From Cotesia glomerata (taxonomy: Eukaryota; Arthropoda; Insecta; Hymenoptera; Braconidae), in contig NC_058159.1 in the NCBI RefSeq assembly GCF_020080835.1, positions 27,562,474-27,626,473 of the forward strand: a DNA stretch of 64,000 bases. Reading direction: 5' to 3'. Each line of letters starts with the position of its first letter. Positions within the stretch are counted from its first letter, which is position 1. The translations under genes were made by a program, and so were the position numbers. A model generated the notes under the pieces. It was not told the origin of the DNA and ran no database searches. It saw only the letters and a list, made by a program, of their open reading frames with translations. Shown one piece after another: positions 1 to 14,000 of this stretch.

Positions 1-1910
1 AAAAAAAAAAATTAAAAACGTCGGCTAACTTTAGTATCATTGATACCGAAGCTAGCTGACATATAATGAAATCTGTGATTTTTTTAAACAAATAAATTTA
101 TAAAGTTATAAAAGAATTTTTCTAAAAAATTCTACTTGTAGATATGTCAAAAAGTTATCATTCTAATATGAAAAAAAATTTTTTTCTACTATTACTTTAT
201 TTGTCGCAAAAGTCCAAAAAATGACAAATGCCCGCAAACTTCAGTTTCATTATTAATAACTTAATAAAGTTCTCCTAAAATAAATGTCCACAGGTAAAAT
301 AAAAAAGAAGAAATTTTTTCGATAGATTTATTCTTTATATGAAATAAAAGTTTATCCAGCCAGTATGATTTTTCGCCTAAAAGTATAACAATAATTAAAA
401 CAATTGAAGATAATTAATTATGAATTAAGTATTAAGTACATAGTAAATAATAAAATTTGATAACAATATTTTAAAATAATTAAAACTCTAAGCAACTTTA
501 TATTAGGCAGATTTGTTCTTTCCGCCGTCAATAGTTTGATTATTTTGCCATGAGAATGACTTTTGATTTTTATCAGTTATAATTTACTCAACAAAATAAA
601 ACTGTACACCTTTTTTACAGCTTAAAACAATATTGGTCCATTAACGACATCATATGAATTATCGATATGCTCTAATATAATATTGACTTCAATTCACATT
701 TCAAATAAATTTTTAAATTCATAAAGTTATGTCGAGAACCAGTTTTTTATTTTTTCTATTCTACGATTACCCGCATCGAAGATTAAGCTGCCTATCGCAG
801 CTTTTTAAATTGTATTTCTATAACAGCAATAATTTTTGTTGTATTTATTTATATATTTAAATATATAAGTTTTCCAGACACATCTATAATAAATATATAT
901 ATATTTGGTAATTGCTTGATAAATTGTCAAGTAAATAAACGTCAACATTGGACCCAAGTTAATACTTAGAAACAAGTACCATTTTTGTTTCTCAGTATCA
1001 TTAATTGATCTAATATAACAATAAAAAAAAAAACAAAAAAATGAACCGACAAATGAATTTAAAAATATAGATACATAAATTTGGTAATATTTAAATTGTT
1101 ATTACAACTATTAATGAGAAAAATATCTTTATATATCTTGTTCTATTATTACAATTAATTATAATTATTCTGAAATAGATGTTGACTGTCTCTTCTCATA
1201 AATATAAAATAATATATATGAATATATTTATAATTGGCACACATAATGCCTCTATCGAGCGCCCGCTGATTGTTGAATTCATGAATATCATATTATATTT
1301 CGTCACGTTTTTGTGATATAACATTATTCCTGTGAGATTTTTTATTCCCAAACTACTGGAATATTCTAAGCGACTATCTCGAGGTTTTTGAATAGTCGGG
1401 AATTTTCACCGTCGGTTGGGCGAAACAGAACACTCTCATCTGGCTTGATGAAGAAAAGCCTTCATGCATGATTTATGGGATTCCTTTCTCTCCCCATCCA
1501 TATTTTATCATCGGTACCATCGTCTACGACAACCTGCAGCTATCACTACCACTAAACCTATTTTATTACTATCACTACTGTTACAACTATCACAACTCGG
1601 TCGCTTTTCAGGCGCTGACTAAAACGTGTCCAGTCTCACATTATTTTCTAATAAAAATTATCAACAATTTCCACAATAATATACATATATCTATATTAAT
1701 AATAATAATAGTAATTTTATATTTAAAGATACTTATCTAATTAATAATTATAATTATCACTTAAACCATACTTTTTTTAAGCATGGTTAAAAATGGGCCT
1801 AAAGTTATCTTCTTTACTTAAATAATTAAATCAACTATTAAATCTATTTATGTACAGGCCCGTTTTTTTTTTTTGAATTGTTTAATAATATTTCCCGTTT
1901 GTTTTTAGAT
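1..1910. other. AT-rich flank downstream of the R7BP gene, probable 3' UTR at right
   Basis: No supportable coding exon was found. The first 60 bases and scattered later stretches carry the AT-rich degenerate repeat with the recurring word GTCGGCTAACTTT. About 1360-1640 is less AT-rich and lies just downstream, on the minus strand, of the R7BP stop codon, so it may be 3' UTR. The open frame at 1468-1740 on the plus strand is composed of Tyr/Ile/Leu-rich AT sequence and is not believed. Confidence 0.4.
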
Positions 1911-2065
1911 TCAAACGTAATTAGGTCTGGAGGCACAACAGAGGAAGTTGAAGCTACCACCGAAGTAATTGGGATTTCCGGTCCTGTTGTCCCACCTGTT
2001 GCCTTTACGGGCCCCGTTATTGCGAGCTAGGCCAGCACAGCAATCTTGTAAAGCAATTGTTCTTT
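1911..2065 (-). CDS. RGS7BP: R7BP last coding exon with C-terminal CC membrane anchor
   Basis: From acceptor TTTCAG|AA, the frame gives ALQDCCAGLARNNGARKGNR, then an aromatic/Gly stretch and the end FLCCASRPNYV before TGA (1913-1911). Basic residues followed by a Cys pair near the C-terminus are the hallmark of palmitoylated R7BP. A plus-strand frame (1909-2030) is also open with an acceptor-like TTTTTAG, but it has no partner exon and low complexity, so it is treated as a shadow. Confidence 0.7.
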
Positions 2066-5000
2066 CTGAAACAATTTTAAAGAGGTGTGTTATGAAATTT
2101 TGAATTTTATTTTTAATTTAATGAATGAATAATTGAGTAGGAGTGTTGAAGTGTTGCGGTATAGTTTGGTAGAAAGGAAAATAATAGGGTGAGATGCTCG
2201 TTAAAAAGTAAAAAGAAACTTGCCTACATCAGCCTCAGATTGCGGCATGAATTCCTGAAGCTCGGCAACAAGAGCGCTTATTTCCGCCGAGTCTTTGCGG
2301 ATACTACAAAGTTCCTCCTCATTGAAATTCGGAGTAATCTGCTTGCATAGTAAAATCGATGAAATCACATTTCCAATGTTCGACGGTCCCGATTTACTAG
2401 CTGGAACATAAATTTTTATTTTTCATTGTAGCTATCAATGTGGTTTGCGAATCTGATTATAAATTTTATTAAAAAAACACGGAAATCTTTTACTGGAAGG
2501 TATTAAATAGAATAAAAGATCACTTAGAATAATGACATTAAAAATTTAAAAAAAATAAATAATAATAATGAAAATTAAGGTAGCAGATATTTGATAATTT
2601 TAGAAATTTTTGTAACAAATAAATTATAGTAAAAAAATATAATAATAAAGTTAGCCGACATTTTTGATTTTTTTATTTTACTTAATTTATTAAATTATAA
2701 CTAAAAAATATTTTTAAAAAATTGCACTTATAGTTTTTGACAAATGAAAGAATTTTTTTTTCATTTTTTAATAAAAAAAATCATAAAAATTTTTAGATGT
2801 CGGCTAACTTTATTTTCATAAAAAAAAATTATAAAAAAAAAATTGACATGTAGAAATTAAAAAAAAATTAAAAATGTTATTTTTAAAAAATAATTTTTCA
2901 AAAAAATTTATTTGTTAAAAAAAAATTTTTAAATAGTTAAGTAATTGCTAACTTAAATGATGATACTAAAATTAGCCGACGTTCAACAATTTTTGACTTT
3001 TTTCATTAATGAAATGATAAGTAAAAAAATACTTAAAAAAAATTGCACGTATAATTTTTCAAAACTTCTACAATGAAGTTGAAAAAAGCTGACAACTGTC
3101 ATTTTTTGGATTTTTACAAAAAATAAATTACTACTAAAAAAGAAACATTTAAAAAAAAGGCAACAATAAATTTTTTTGACATCTACAAGTGGAATTTTTT
3201 AGAAAATTTGTATTGTAATAATTTATTTGTCGAAAAAAATCCTAAAATTCGTCAGATGTCAGCTGACTTCAATATTATCTGCTTTTTTTTTAATAATTTT
3301 TTCATTAAAATAAAAATGATTAAAATTTTATGAAAATTAATTTAGAAGATATTTTATAATTTTACGAATTTTTTTAACAAATAAATTATGTCAAAAAAAA
3401 TGAGAAAAAAAATTGACATTTAGAAAATTAAAACAATAAAAAATCCAATTTTTTAGGAATAATTTTTCGGAGTAAATTTATTTATTAAAAAAAATTAAAA
3501 AATTGTCAAGCGACTGCTAACTTTGTCATGAAAATTTTTATGACAATTAATTTAGCATACATTTAATAATTTTAAAAATTCTATAACAAATAAATTATCG
3601 CCAAAAAAAATTAGAAAAAAAAAGTTGACATAGGTAGAAATTTAAAAAAATAAAAAATGCAATTTTTTTAAAATAATTTTTTTTTTAAATAAAATAAAAA
3701 AATTGTTAAGTGACTGCTAACTTTAATGTCATAAATTTTCAGATGTCGGCTAATTTAATTTTATACTTAAATGTCATAAATAATAATAAAAACTATACCG
3801 TAATAACCGGACATATCCATTGGAACAATCCGTACAAGATTTTTGCATTTGAAAAGCTCTCTGAGGAAAAGCTGAGCGACAAAGAAGAGCAAAACCAAAT
3901 TTGGGCTGTCTGCTGGTATTCCAAGGTCGATCGCACTGGGTATCCATCCAATTAAGGCGTAAAAATAAATAAAAAGGTTATATTAGATGAGATAGAGGTA
4001 AGGTGAGGAAAAATTAGCAGACATCGTGTTCAAGAGCCTGTGACCTTAGCAAACACCCGGAGGCGGCATTCCACGCGAGCTAAACTCTGGAAATAATCCA
4101 GTATAGCTAGCAGTAGGACTACAACACAACACACTATGGTATTTGTAAATTAAGGCCCGTAATTTTTTTTCTTCATACTTTTTTATAACTTCTCTTTTCA
4201 TATGTTTTAGCTAGAAGAAACGTACGAGCTTACTGGACTCGTTAAGAACCTTGTCCCACATTCAAAAGTACTACTCGTATTAACTCAGTATAATGTACAC
4301 TCATTTCTTTTAGTTTTTCTTTTTATAATTTCTAAGAGACCGTCGGCCGGCGTGAGTATGTTTTTAAATTTATTTTATTTTTTCTTTCGTTATTTAAACG
4401 TATAATATTTATTTAAACCCTTTATTTCACGTGAAAAGCGTATTAATTACTCCCAGCAATTATTCACTCGACTCAAACTCTATATTTTCCTCTTGTTCCA
4501 AGCACCAGAGTGGAGTTACGCTTAGGAAAAATTATACTAACACCAATATCAAATTATAAAATCCACCCACTATACCGTCACACTACTGGATGTTTAATTT
4601 TACGAGTTTTATTATTATTAATTACAATATACTCGCGTGAGACGTCATGATCCTTTAACGTGTTCATATTATACATCCGAGTAACGTTATCACAAGCACC
4701 AGTCGGCTATTCAATACCCACATTGTTGGACTCATGAGCTTTGCGATGATACTCTCTATGGAATTAACATATTAAATAATAATTCCATATTTATTATTTA
4801 TTCATATATTTATATTTATACACAAATATAAAGGTAATTAATTATTTATAAATTATAATCTACTTTTTAACAAAATATAATATTCTTCTTATAATAATTA
4901 CTCAGAGACATTTTTTTATACTGCTAATAATTTATACTTATAAAGTAAATGAAATTGATTTAATTTAAATTTAATTCTAATTAAATTCTAACGAAATGTT

Positions 5001-8000
5001 AGGGCCAGTTTTTCAATCTAGAATAAAATTTTATCCAATGATAAAATATATCTATATATTTCATATATATAAATATTAGGGTGGCGCAAAAAAACCGACT
5101 ATTTTTTTTTTTAAGTCTCGAGTGAAAAAATTTTAGTTTTTGATGTTTTAAGAGCTCTCTCCAAAGGACAGCTTAAAAAAAATTTTTTAAGAGGTCGCTC
5201 CAAATTTTTTTAAATTTCAAATATCGTCAAAAATCGAATTTTTTTTTTTTAATTTTTTTTCTCGTTACAGTATAATTTTACAGACCAAAAAAAAAATAAT
5301 TTTCTGAAAGTTTCAGTTCAAAATTTAAATTTTGAAAGGTCGCTCATAATTTTTTTTTTTTTCTTTAATTCGTCATATCGTCGACTTTAACTGTTGGGAG
5401 TGGTACGGTGGGGATTTTTTGGTTTTTAAAAATCTCAACCTACGCAGCAAGGGTCAAATCTCAACCAAGCTGGTTTCTAAGACCAGCTTGGGATTCGAAC
5501 CCACGCTTGGCAGTTGATGAAATAAAATTATTAAATTAAAAAAAATTATTTTTTCTATATTGCGCTTGATTTTTAGTTCATCTCGTGATGTATTTTTATC
5601 GATTATTGTACTAAATAAAAAAAAAATGCATGGAATTTTAATTTGCATAGTAAAGTCGCTCGAAAAAATCTAAACTAGTGCACTAATAAATTGAAAAAAA
5701 TTATGAGCGACCTTTCAAAATTTTAATTTTGAACCGAAATTTTCAGAATCTCATTTTTTTTTAGTCTATAAAATTGTACCATAATGAGAAAAAAAATTAA
5801 AAAAAAAAAAAAATTCGATTTTTGACGATTTTTGAAATTTAAAAAAATTTGGAGCGACCTCTTAAAACATCAAGAGAGAGCTCTTAAAACATCAAAAACT
5901 GACATTTTTTCACTCGAGACTAAAAAAAAAAAAATAGTCGGTTTTTTTGCGCCACCCTAATAAATATACTGGCAATAATAATTGTATCCTGGATAAAATT
6001 TTATCTTGGATTGAAAAATTGGCCCTTAATACTGTTTTTTTTTAATTTTTATTTTCTTTTTTCACCAAAAATAAATTTACTTGATATAAATCTAATATAT
6101 AAAGCCGATTAGTGTTTGAATAAATAAATAAATAATTACATGGGAAGCTATACAACATATAATTTTTATTTCAGACTTATGAAAAATGTTTGTTTCAAGT
6201 TAAAGTTTTGATAATAAAGGTATAATTATTTGGAAGCCGACAAAGTAATAAGTTTTGTTATGTCACTGGAGGCGACTGAAAAAGCCGATATGGATAGCAG
6301 AAAAAATGAGATGTGCATGTACCCCGAGAGAATTTACTGGGATAATCTATATATTCTTTTCTTTATACTTCTTTCAAGCATTTTCTATGATATGAATTCT
6401 ATACCTTTGTTTTATTTTTAATATCTATGGAACAACTGAGAAAGAAAATGAGGACACGTACGTACTCAACTCAACTAAACTATATATTTTTTTCAGATCT
6501 CGAATCCTGGTTATCAATATCAATAATTTTAATATTTATTTTTTCTAAAGACTGGTTTATAATACTTTTTTTAGATTTTTCAGTTGATTGGCTATCCAGT
6601 CTAATATAACAATTTTTTTCTCTAATTTTTTGTAATATTGATAGCCTGTATTTCCTTCCAGGCATAAACAATTTAGCCTTAATTCATATCTAAATTTGCC
6701 ATTAAAGATAAATTTGACTGAAAAAATAATTCGGACGGCCCAGACCAGGACTCGAACCTGGACTGAATAGTTATTGTGGACAGTGTCTCGGATAGCTTAA
6801 CAGGTAGAGCTTATCACAGATTGTCAGAGTGGTTTTTTTTATGTGCTTTTTCCACTTCTATAATTTAACTACTAAGAGAAAGAAAGATCAGGGCAACATA
6901 TCATAGCTCTCATACTAAGATTTAACCCGTCAGCACTCACGTTATGAGCATTTTGCTCACGCTCGATTTAAAACAATGAAAACTTTTTCTTTTCAAATGG
7001 AAAGGGTAGATGAAATTTTTTCTACCTTCGAGGAATTTTACCTATTTTCAAATTATGAACTTTTGAAATGCTTTAATATTATATATATTTTATAAAAAAA
7101 ATATTTTTCCCATGCGCGTCGGAAATTGTGAGCATTCTTCTCATCACGAGATTATAGGTGTAACAAAAATTTACTTTCGGTAACGTTCGGGCTAGTTCGT
7201 GTATCTTCGTAACTGTATAGCTGCCCGGCCGCATGCAGATTAAACGTGAGCAAATCTCTCATCACGAGAGTAAATATTACCGAAAAGTTCACGTGAGTGC
7301 TGACGGGTTAATTATAAACAGTAAAACCTAAATTTACACCGAAAAAAAAATTAAAGAGACGCCGCTAACAACGGCCAATGAATCCCGGAAAAAATTTTAA
7401 AGTCATGAAAAATTCATATTATTTCAGATTTATTAAATTTCTATTATTATTATAATTATAATTTTATAATAATTTTAATGGAATAATATAAATTTTTCAT
7501 AATTTAAAAATTTTTTTCGGGTCTATTTTTTCCGGTCTATTTTTTCCGATTACCACGACCAATTTAGGGTAGAAGTACTATTTTTGGCCAATTAACATTT
7601 AAATTAATTTATAAAAAATTATAATATTATAACCATATTTTTGTTGAGTTTTAAAAAATTTATATTAAAATAAATTGAGTTTGTAATGGTTTATTAATAT
7701 AAATTCATTTCTATCGTTTAATTGAACAATAAATGGCCATAAACGGTACAGTGGCCACAAACGGTACTTCTACCCTATGTCTTATTAATTAATATTAACT
7801 AGAATAAGGACTTTATTTTTTTTTTAAGTTTATTTATGTCCAAAAATGTACTTAATAAAACTTATAAACTTAACAGGTAGAGCCTTTGGCGCGTAATCAA
7901 AAGATCCAGGTTCGAGTCCTGGTCTGGACCGTCCGAATTATTTTTTCAGTCAAATTTATCTTTAATGACAAATTTAGATATGAATTAAGACTAAATTGTT

Positions 8001-11000
8001 TGTTTATACCTAGAGGGATATACAGTCAAACAATATTACGAAAAATTATAGAAAAAAATTGTTTTATTAGACTGGATAGCAAATTAACTGAAAAGTCTAA
8101 AAAAAATATCAATAATATTCTCAACTCATTTTCGGCAAATTTATTATTATTGTTTTCTGGTAAGTATTTTTTATTAACATGCACACATTGTGAAAAACAT
8201 GCATAAAAATGCCAGTCATTTGAATATCATAAATAATAAGAGCTTTCAATGAGTAATGCTCGGCATTTTTTATTTTTATTCATTATTATTTTTTCATTTT
8301 TTTTAATATATAAGAGACGTTATTTTTCTTTTTCAATTCAATACTTCCATACTTTCTGATCGAAAATGTATTCGTGACACATTTGACATTCAGGATCTCG
8401 CATCGAAAATTCTACAATATGCGCTCTAGTCCGTGAGTTTAATCGATGTACCTCGTTATTTTATTTTATTTTACTACTAATACTAATATCGCGTTACTAA
8501 AACCATAAGGGCGTATAAGAAAATTTTTTTAGCTCCAATCAATGTAAAAATGTTGAAAATATTAACATCTATGGAAAAAACGAAAAAAAAAATTTTTTTT
8601 GTGATACGCCCTTATGGTTTTAAGAAAACATTTTTCTAAAACCATAAGGGCGTATCCTGTTTTTTCGGTTTATTATCAATTATAGGTCAAAGTAAGAAAA
8701 AAAATTGCAAAGGTAATAGAAATTATCACTCTACAACTCAATTTATGTCAACGAATATTTATTTAAGTGAAAAAACTAATAAAAAAATTAAGGAAAAATA
8801 AATTCATCAGAGTATTAGTCCAATGCCATCTCGATCGTCAGGACCATCTGTGTCTATAAGATTATAAAAATAAGAAAAATGATTTTTTAATTTTTTTCTT
8901 TAACATAACTAGATAATGACAAAAAAATTTATAAACTATGACCATGGGTGAAAATTATACTTTGATAATACCGATGATATTTTGTGGGACAGTGCCTGAT
9001 GTACAAAAATGATTTAGGTCATCAAACTTGCTTCAAGATATTGGTATTGAAGAATGATAACAATTCTCAAGAACAAAGTTCTTTTTGAATGACTTTTTTA
9101 AAATTACAGTTTTAAATGGCTTACAAAACTCTTTTGTTAATTGTAAATAGATTTGAAGTAAAAAAAAAATCAATTTAGAAAAACTTGGAGGCTAATTTTA
9201 TAAACTTGAAGACATACCGGTTGTTCTCAAGTTGTTATGAATTTATTTTTTCTTAATTTTTCATTCGTTTTATCACTCAAATAAATATTTGTTGATATAA
9301 ATTAAGTTGTGGAGTGATAATTTTTATTACCTTTGCAATTTTTTTTTTTACTCTGACCTATAATTGATAATAAACCGAAAAAACAGGATATTTTCTTAAA
9401 ACCATAAGGGCGTATCACAAAAAAAATTTTTTTTTTCGTTTTTTCCATAGATGTTAATGTTTTCAACATTTTTACATTAATTGGAGCAAAAAAAAATTTT
9501 TTATACGCCCTTATGGTTCTGCAGAACCATAAGGGCGTATATTTTAAGATACGCCCTTATGGTTTTAGTAACGCGATATATAAACATATTTTACAGGGAA
9601 TATTATTTTTTCTTCTCAAGTACGAGATAAAGTAACTATATACAGCGTATTATAGCAGTTGACATTCTGAAATCCGCATCTAAATTCCAAGAACACAATA
9701 CAGATTAAATCGATAGTCAAGTATTTAGATATGTAACGTTGTTATGCATATGAATATGTATATTATATATTATATACATAATATATAAGTAAGTATGAAT
9801 AAAAATATTTACGTTAGGTATAAAGTATTGTTATACTTGCTAAGACTTGCATTTAAAGTATCATGTACGTTATCGTGAAACAAATGTGGAATAATAAAAA
9901 AAATAAATAAAATGAAGAAAATAATAAACATGCGATTGGGGCGAAAATAAAACAGTTAGATCTTGATGAGCCACTACACGCGACATATTGAAATATGAAA
10001 TATGGAGCGACTTTTATGAGCTTTAAAATGGAGGAAAAAATAAAAGTAAAGGCGCGTTCGGTATATTTAATCTGGTAACAGAAGAAGTAGCGCCGGAAGG
10101 GCTTGCAGAAATGATTTAGTTTGTAAAATACTTTAAGATATTAAGATACTGAGTATAAGAGAGTTGAGGTTTAGCTTCTTAGCATACTAGGGCGCACGTT
10201 TTTTCTATTTCTTCTCGTGTGGTACAGACTGCAGTATACATGGTTGCATTACTTTATTTTTCTTTTTATTATTTTTCTTGAATTCCTTACTATACCCTTA
10301 CCGAAGTTAATCTTTCAGGGGAACTATTTGACGACAACATTAAACATTCATATTTTCATTAGGTAAAGCAAACGGCTGAGACGACCTTTTTAGTCAACCA
10401 TTTATAGTCTTGCCCTGCTCGGTTCTATTGCCCTAACCCATTCACTATTGCTACTTAATAATCGTTAAAATACTGCTATAATAAAATAACTAAAATTATA
10501 AATATTGCACGGAAAAAAAGAAAAATAGAAAAATTATATTATATAATGTAACGTGGCGCTCCGTGATGAAAATTGGAAAAATTACAGTTTATGATTGTAA
10601 TAATTACAGATTTTATAAGAGTTACATTGTAGAATGTAATATTTACATTGAAAGCTCTGAAAATTAATATTCCAAGTTTGAATTTAGAAAAATGTTAATT
10701 CGAACTGTAATTTTTCTACACGGAAAAAAGTAAACTGTAAAACTTACTCGAGTTCCGGTTAATTTCTACTCTCTAAACATGAATTAGTGAAAATTCACTG
10801 GAATAAGTGAATATTCACTTATTCCAGTGAATTTTCACTAATTCATGTTTAGAGAGTATAGTTTCAAACAGTACAGCCGAGATTGGGGTAGCACAAATGT
10901 AAATATTACAAAACTTAATGTAGAAAGTGCAAAAGCCACAATTTATAATTTAATATCGAAAATGTGATTAGTTGCTGTCACTATAGTTAATAACGACTCT

Positions 11001-14000
11001 CTTATCTTGAAAAATTACAGTTTCAAACAGTGAAAATTGCTGTTTCAATATATAATCTATACTACGAGGAGAAGGGGAAGGTATCACACTCGGAGAATTT
11101 ACCATTTGAAACAGTAAAAATTCTACTCTTAAAATATAAATTTTACCAGTCCAAGCAAATCAATAATTATAGTTTGATTTTTAGCGTTGCGTTTAAGATT
11201 TACCATTTATACTTTGTAAATATTGATGTTGCTTATATAGAAATTTTAGTAACTGTAGTTTATATTTTTTACATATCATGCGATCATTTTTTAGGTACGA
11301 AATGATAAATATCAAAGTCAAAATTCTTAATTATTATACTTTAACATTTTCGACTTTCATACGGCAAATATTACTGTTTGAAATAGTATTTTCTTCCATG
11401 TAAATAATAAATTGTACCATTTAAATGATAAATATTATAAAGTGATTGTTAAAATCACGCTTTTACTGTGTGAAATGGTAATTTTTTCCAGTTGATCATT
11501 ACTTATTGTAAATCGACTATTATTTATTACAGTTTACTTTTTTCCGTGTACAAAACTTAATGTAGAAAGTGCAAAAGCCACAATTTATAATTTAATATCG
11601 AAAATGTGATTAGTAGCTGTCACTATAGTTAATAACGACTCTCTCATCTTAAAAAATTACAGTTTCAAATAGTAAAAATTGCCGTTTCAATACATAGTCT
11701 GTACTAAGAGGAGAAGGGGAAGGTTTCATACTCGGAGAATTTAACATTTGAAACAGTAAAAATTCTACTCTTAAAATATAAATTTTACCAGTCCAAGCAA
11801 ATCAATAACTATAGTTTGATTTTTAGCGTTGCGTTTAAAATTTACCATTTATACTTTGTAAATATTGACGTTGCTTATATAGAAATTTTAGTAACTGTAG
11901 TTTATATTTTTTACATATCATGCGATCATTTTTTAGGTACGAAATGATAAATCAAAGTCAAAATTCTTAATTATTATATTTTAACATTTTCGACTTTCCT
12001 ACAGCGAATATTACTGTTTGAAATAGTATTTTCTTCTATGTAAATAATAAATTGTAGCATTTAAATGATAAATATTATAAAGTGATTGTTAAAATCACGC
12101 TTTTACTGTGTGAAATGGTAATTTTTTCCAGTTGATCATTACTTATTGTAAATCGACTATTATTTATTAGAGTTTACTTTTTTCCGTGTAATAACACCGG
12201 CACACAAAAAAAAAAAGTTGTCTGTACTTGGGACGCGCCACATATATTCCCATGTAATTTGACCCGCTGAACCCGAATTTGAGGTCCGTTTGGCCCCTAC
12301 ACCCTAGGATTTTGAGAAAACTGTAAAACCGAAAAAACGGGAAAATTGGGGTTTTGGTGATTGAAAAATTTTTTAGATTCTAACTATGCATGATTTTCAT
12401 GTATTTCGATCTGCTTTATACTTATCTGAAGTGTACTCAGACCAGCAGCCATTAAAAGTCTAAGTAAATCCCGAAAACCCATGAAAATTGCGAAAAAAAC
12501 AAAAATTCCCAATATTGTGATAAAAAATGTATTGAGCTAAATATATGATGATTTTCATGTAGGTTTATCGACGACATATAAATCTCCAACTTTTATAACT
12601 CAGACGTCTCGAAAACATCAAACAAATGTGCAAAAACCCCGAAAATTGTAAAAAATCAAATGTAATATAATAAAATCGAGTTATTATTCAAAATAAATAA
12701 AAAATCATATCATTCGATCTGTGGTGCATAAAAAAGTATTTCGTCTTAAGACTTAAAAAAAATTAATTTTTTCGGAAAATATCATCAAAACCCTTTGGAT
12801 TTGAATTTTAATTCGTTCTCCGCTTATATCTCACCCTTTTATTTTCAAACGTCCTGCATAAAGGGTTTCTCTTTCGTTTCCTCTCTTCTTCGGGTAAATC
12901 TCTCTTCAGAGTCCAACAATGATCTACCATCATATTGACATCCACTCATGTTTTGATGGAATGTTTCTTCTCTTTCTTCACTGAAATTACCAAGATTTTC
13001 AGGAAAGTGTGAAAGATGAGATTGTAAATAGTGCAATTTTGTATTCACATTCCCTAAAAATTTCGAGATACTTCCTTAAAACTTCCCCAAGCTGCTCTCT
13101 CAATCTTGTGCATCTCATACTCAAGATTAGCATCCTGGAATTGAGTCCGAATTTGGGGTACATAAAAAATTCCTTCTTTCAATTTATTGTCACTTATAGC
13201 TGGAAATTTTTCGTCCAAGTACTTAACACAGTTGCCATTTTTATCGAGAGCTTTGACAAAAATGCTTCATAAGGTCAAGCTTGATATAAAGTGGTGGCAG
13301 CAAGTACTTGTAAGGATTAATGAGAGATTCTCGCATAACGTTGTGAGAACCATGATTCAAATTCTTTCTTGTTGGCCGTTCTTTTCTACTGTAGGGAATT
13401 TTCCGATCGTGACTATCCTACAAACATACAAGAAGGGATATATTGTGAACCAGATTGTTGGCTTAACTAGTGTAGCAATTTTCAGATCACCACAAACTTT
13501 TCAATGATTTTTGGTCAAATGAGCTACTGGAGTCGGTGCTTTGAGACTTCGCTTAGACAAAGCAATGAAAAACTTTCACTCCTCGTCCTGAAAGTGTTCG
13601 GCTTTAACTCATCAATCAAACTTCTTACATCTGAACAGTCCACTAATGAATTTTCGCCGTTTTAAAAATGTTATCAGATTTTTTTTTCCTATCACGATAA
13701 AAAGAAGTTGTTGTAGTGTTAGTTAATGAATGTTTTTTTCTTTAAGCTGATGTTTCAGGGTTTTCACTTCTAGGAACTTTTTGGGCTCAGAATCGATTTC
13801 TTGCTTAAATGCTTGTGCCTGTAACCAGGGCACCTCCACGTGGTGACGGCGGGCAACAGGACCGTCTGGCATAGTCCCTGGGTTAACGGCTTGAATGCCG
13901 TCATGGCAGGCACAAGTAATAAGTGTTTTACGATGCAGGGACCCGGAATCCCAGTATCGGCGTCTGGTCAGAGTGAGAAAGCAGGCTCGCAGGCGTCGTC

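Larger units (their letters stand above)
5002..6025. mobile_element. Harbinger-like MITE, TIR GGGCCAGTTTTTCAATC, 3-bp TSD TTA
   Basis: Terminal inverted repeats start GGGCCAGTTTTTCAATC and continue through ATAAAATTTTATCC at both ends. The element is flanked by TTA at 4999-5001 and 6026-6028. A 3-bp TWA duplication is typical of PIF/Harbinger MITEs. Most of its length is a second element inserted inside it (5076-5960), so the original was only about 140 bp. A sister copy lies at 37488-38304. Confidence 0.7.

Noticed and set aside
3710..3955. Plus-strand 81-codon frame as a host exon
   Set aside because: It overlaps the R7BP exon on the minus strand, which has matching phases on both sides; the plus frame begins in the AT-rich repeat.
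7866..7930. Functional tRNA gene (also 27757-27834)
   Set aside because: A and B boxes are perfect but acceptor stems do not pair properly and the invariant T33 is replaced; bodies continue as dispersed repeats, so these are SINE heads.
11030..11305. 91-codon frame repeated in CACGG MITE bodies (also 48562-48777)
   Set aside because: The similarity comes from the repeat itself; most copies have stops or shifts in this frame, it exists in opposite orientations, and substitutions do not favour silent sites.
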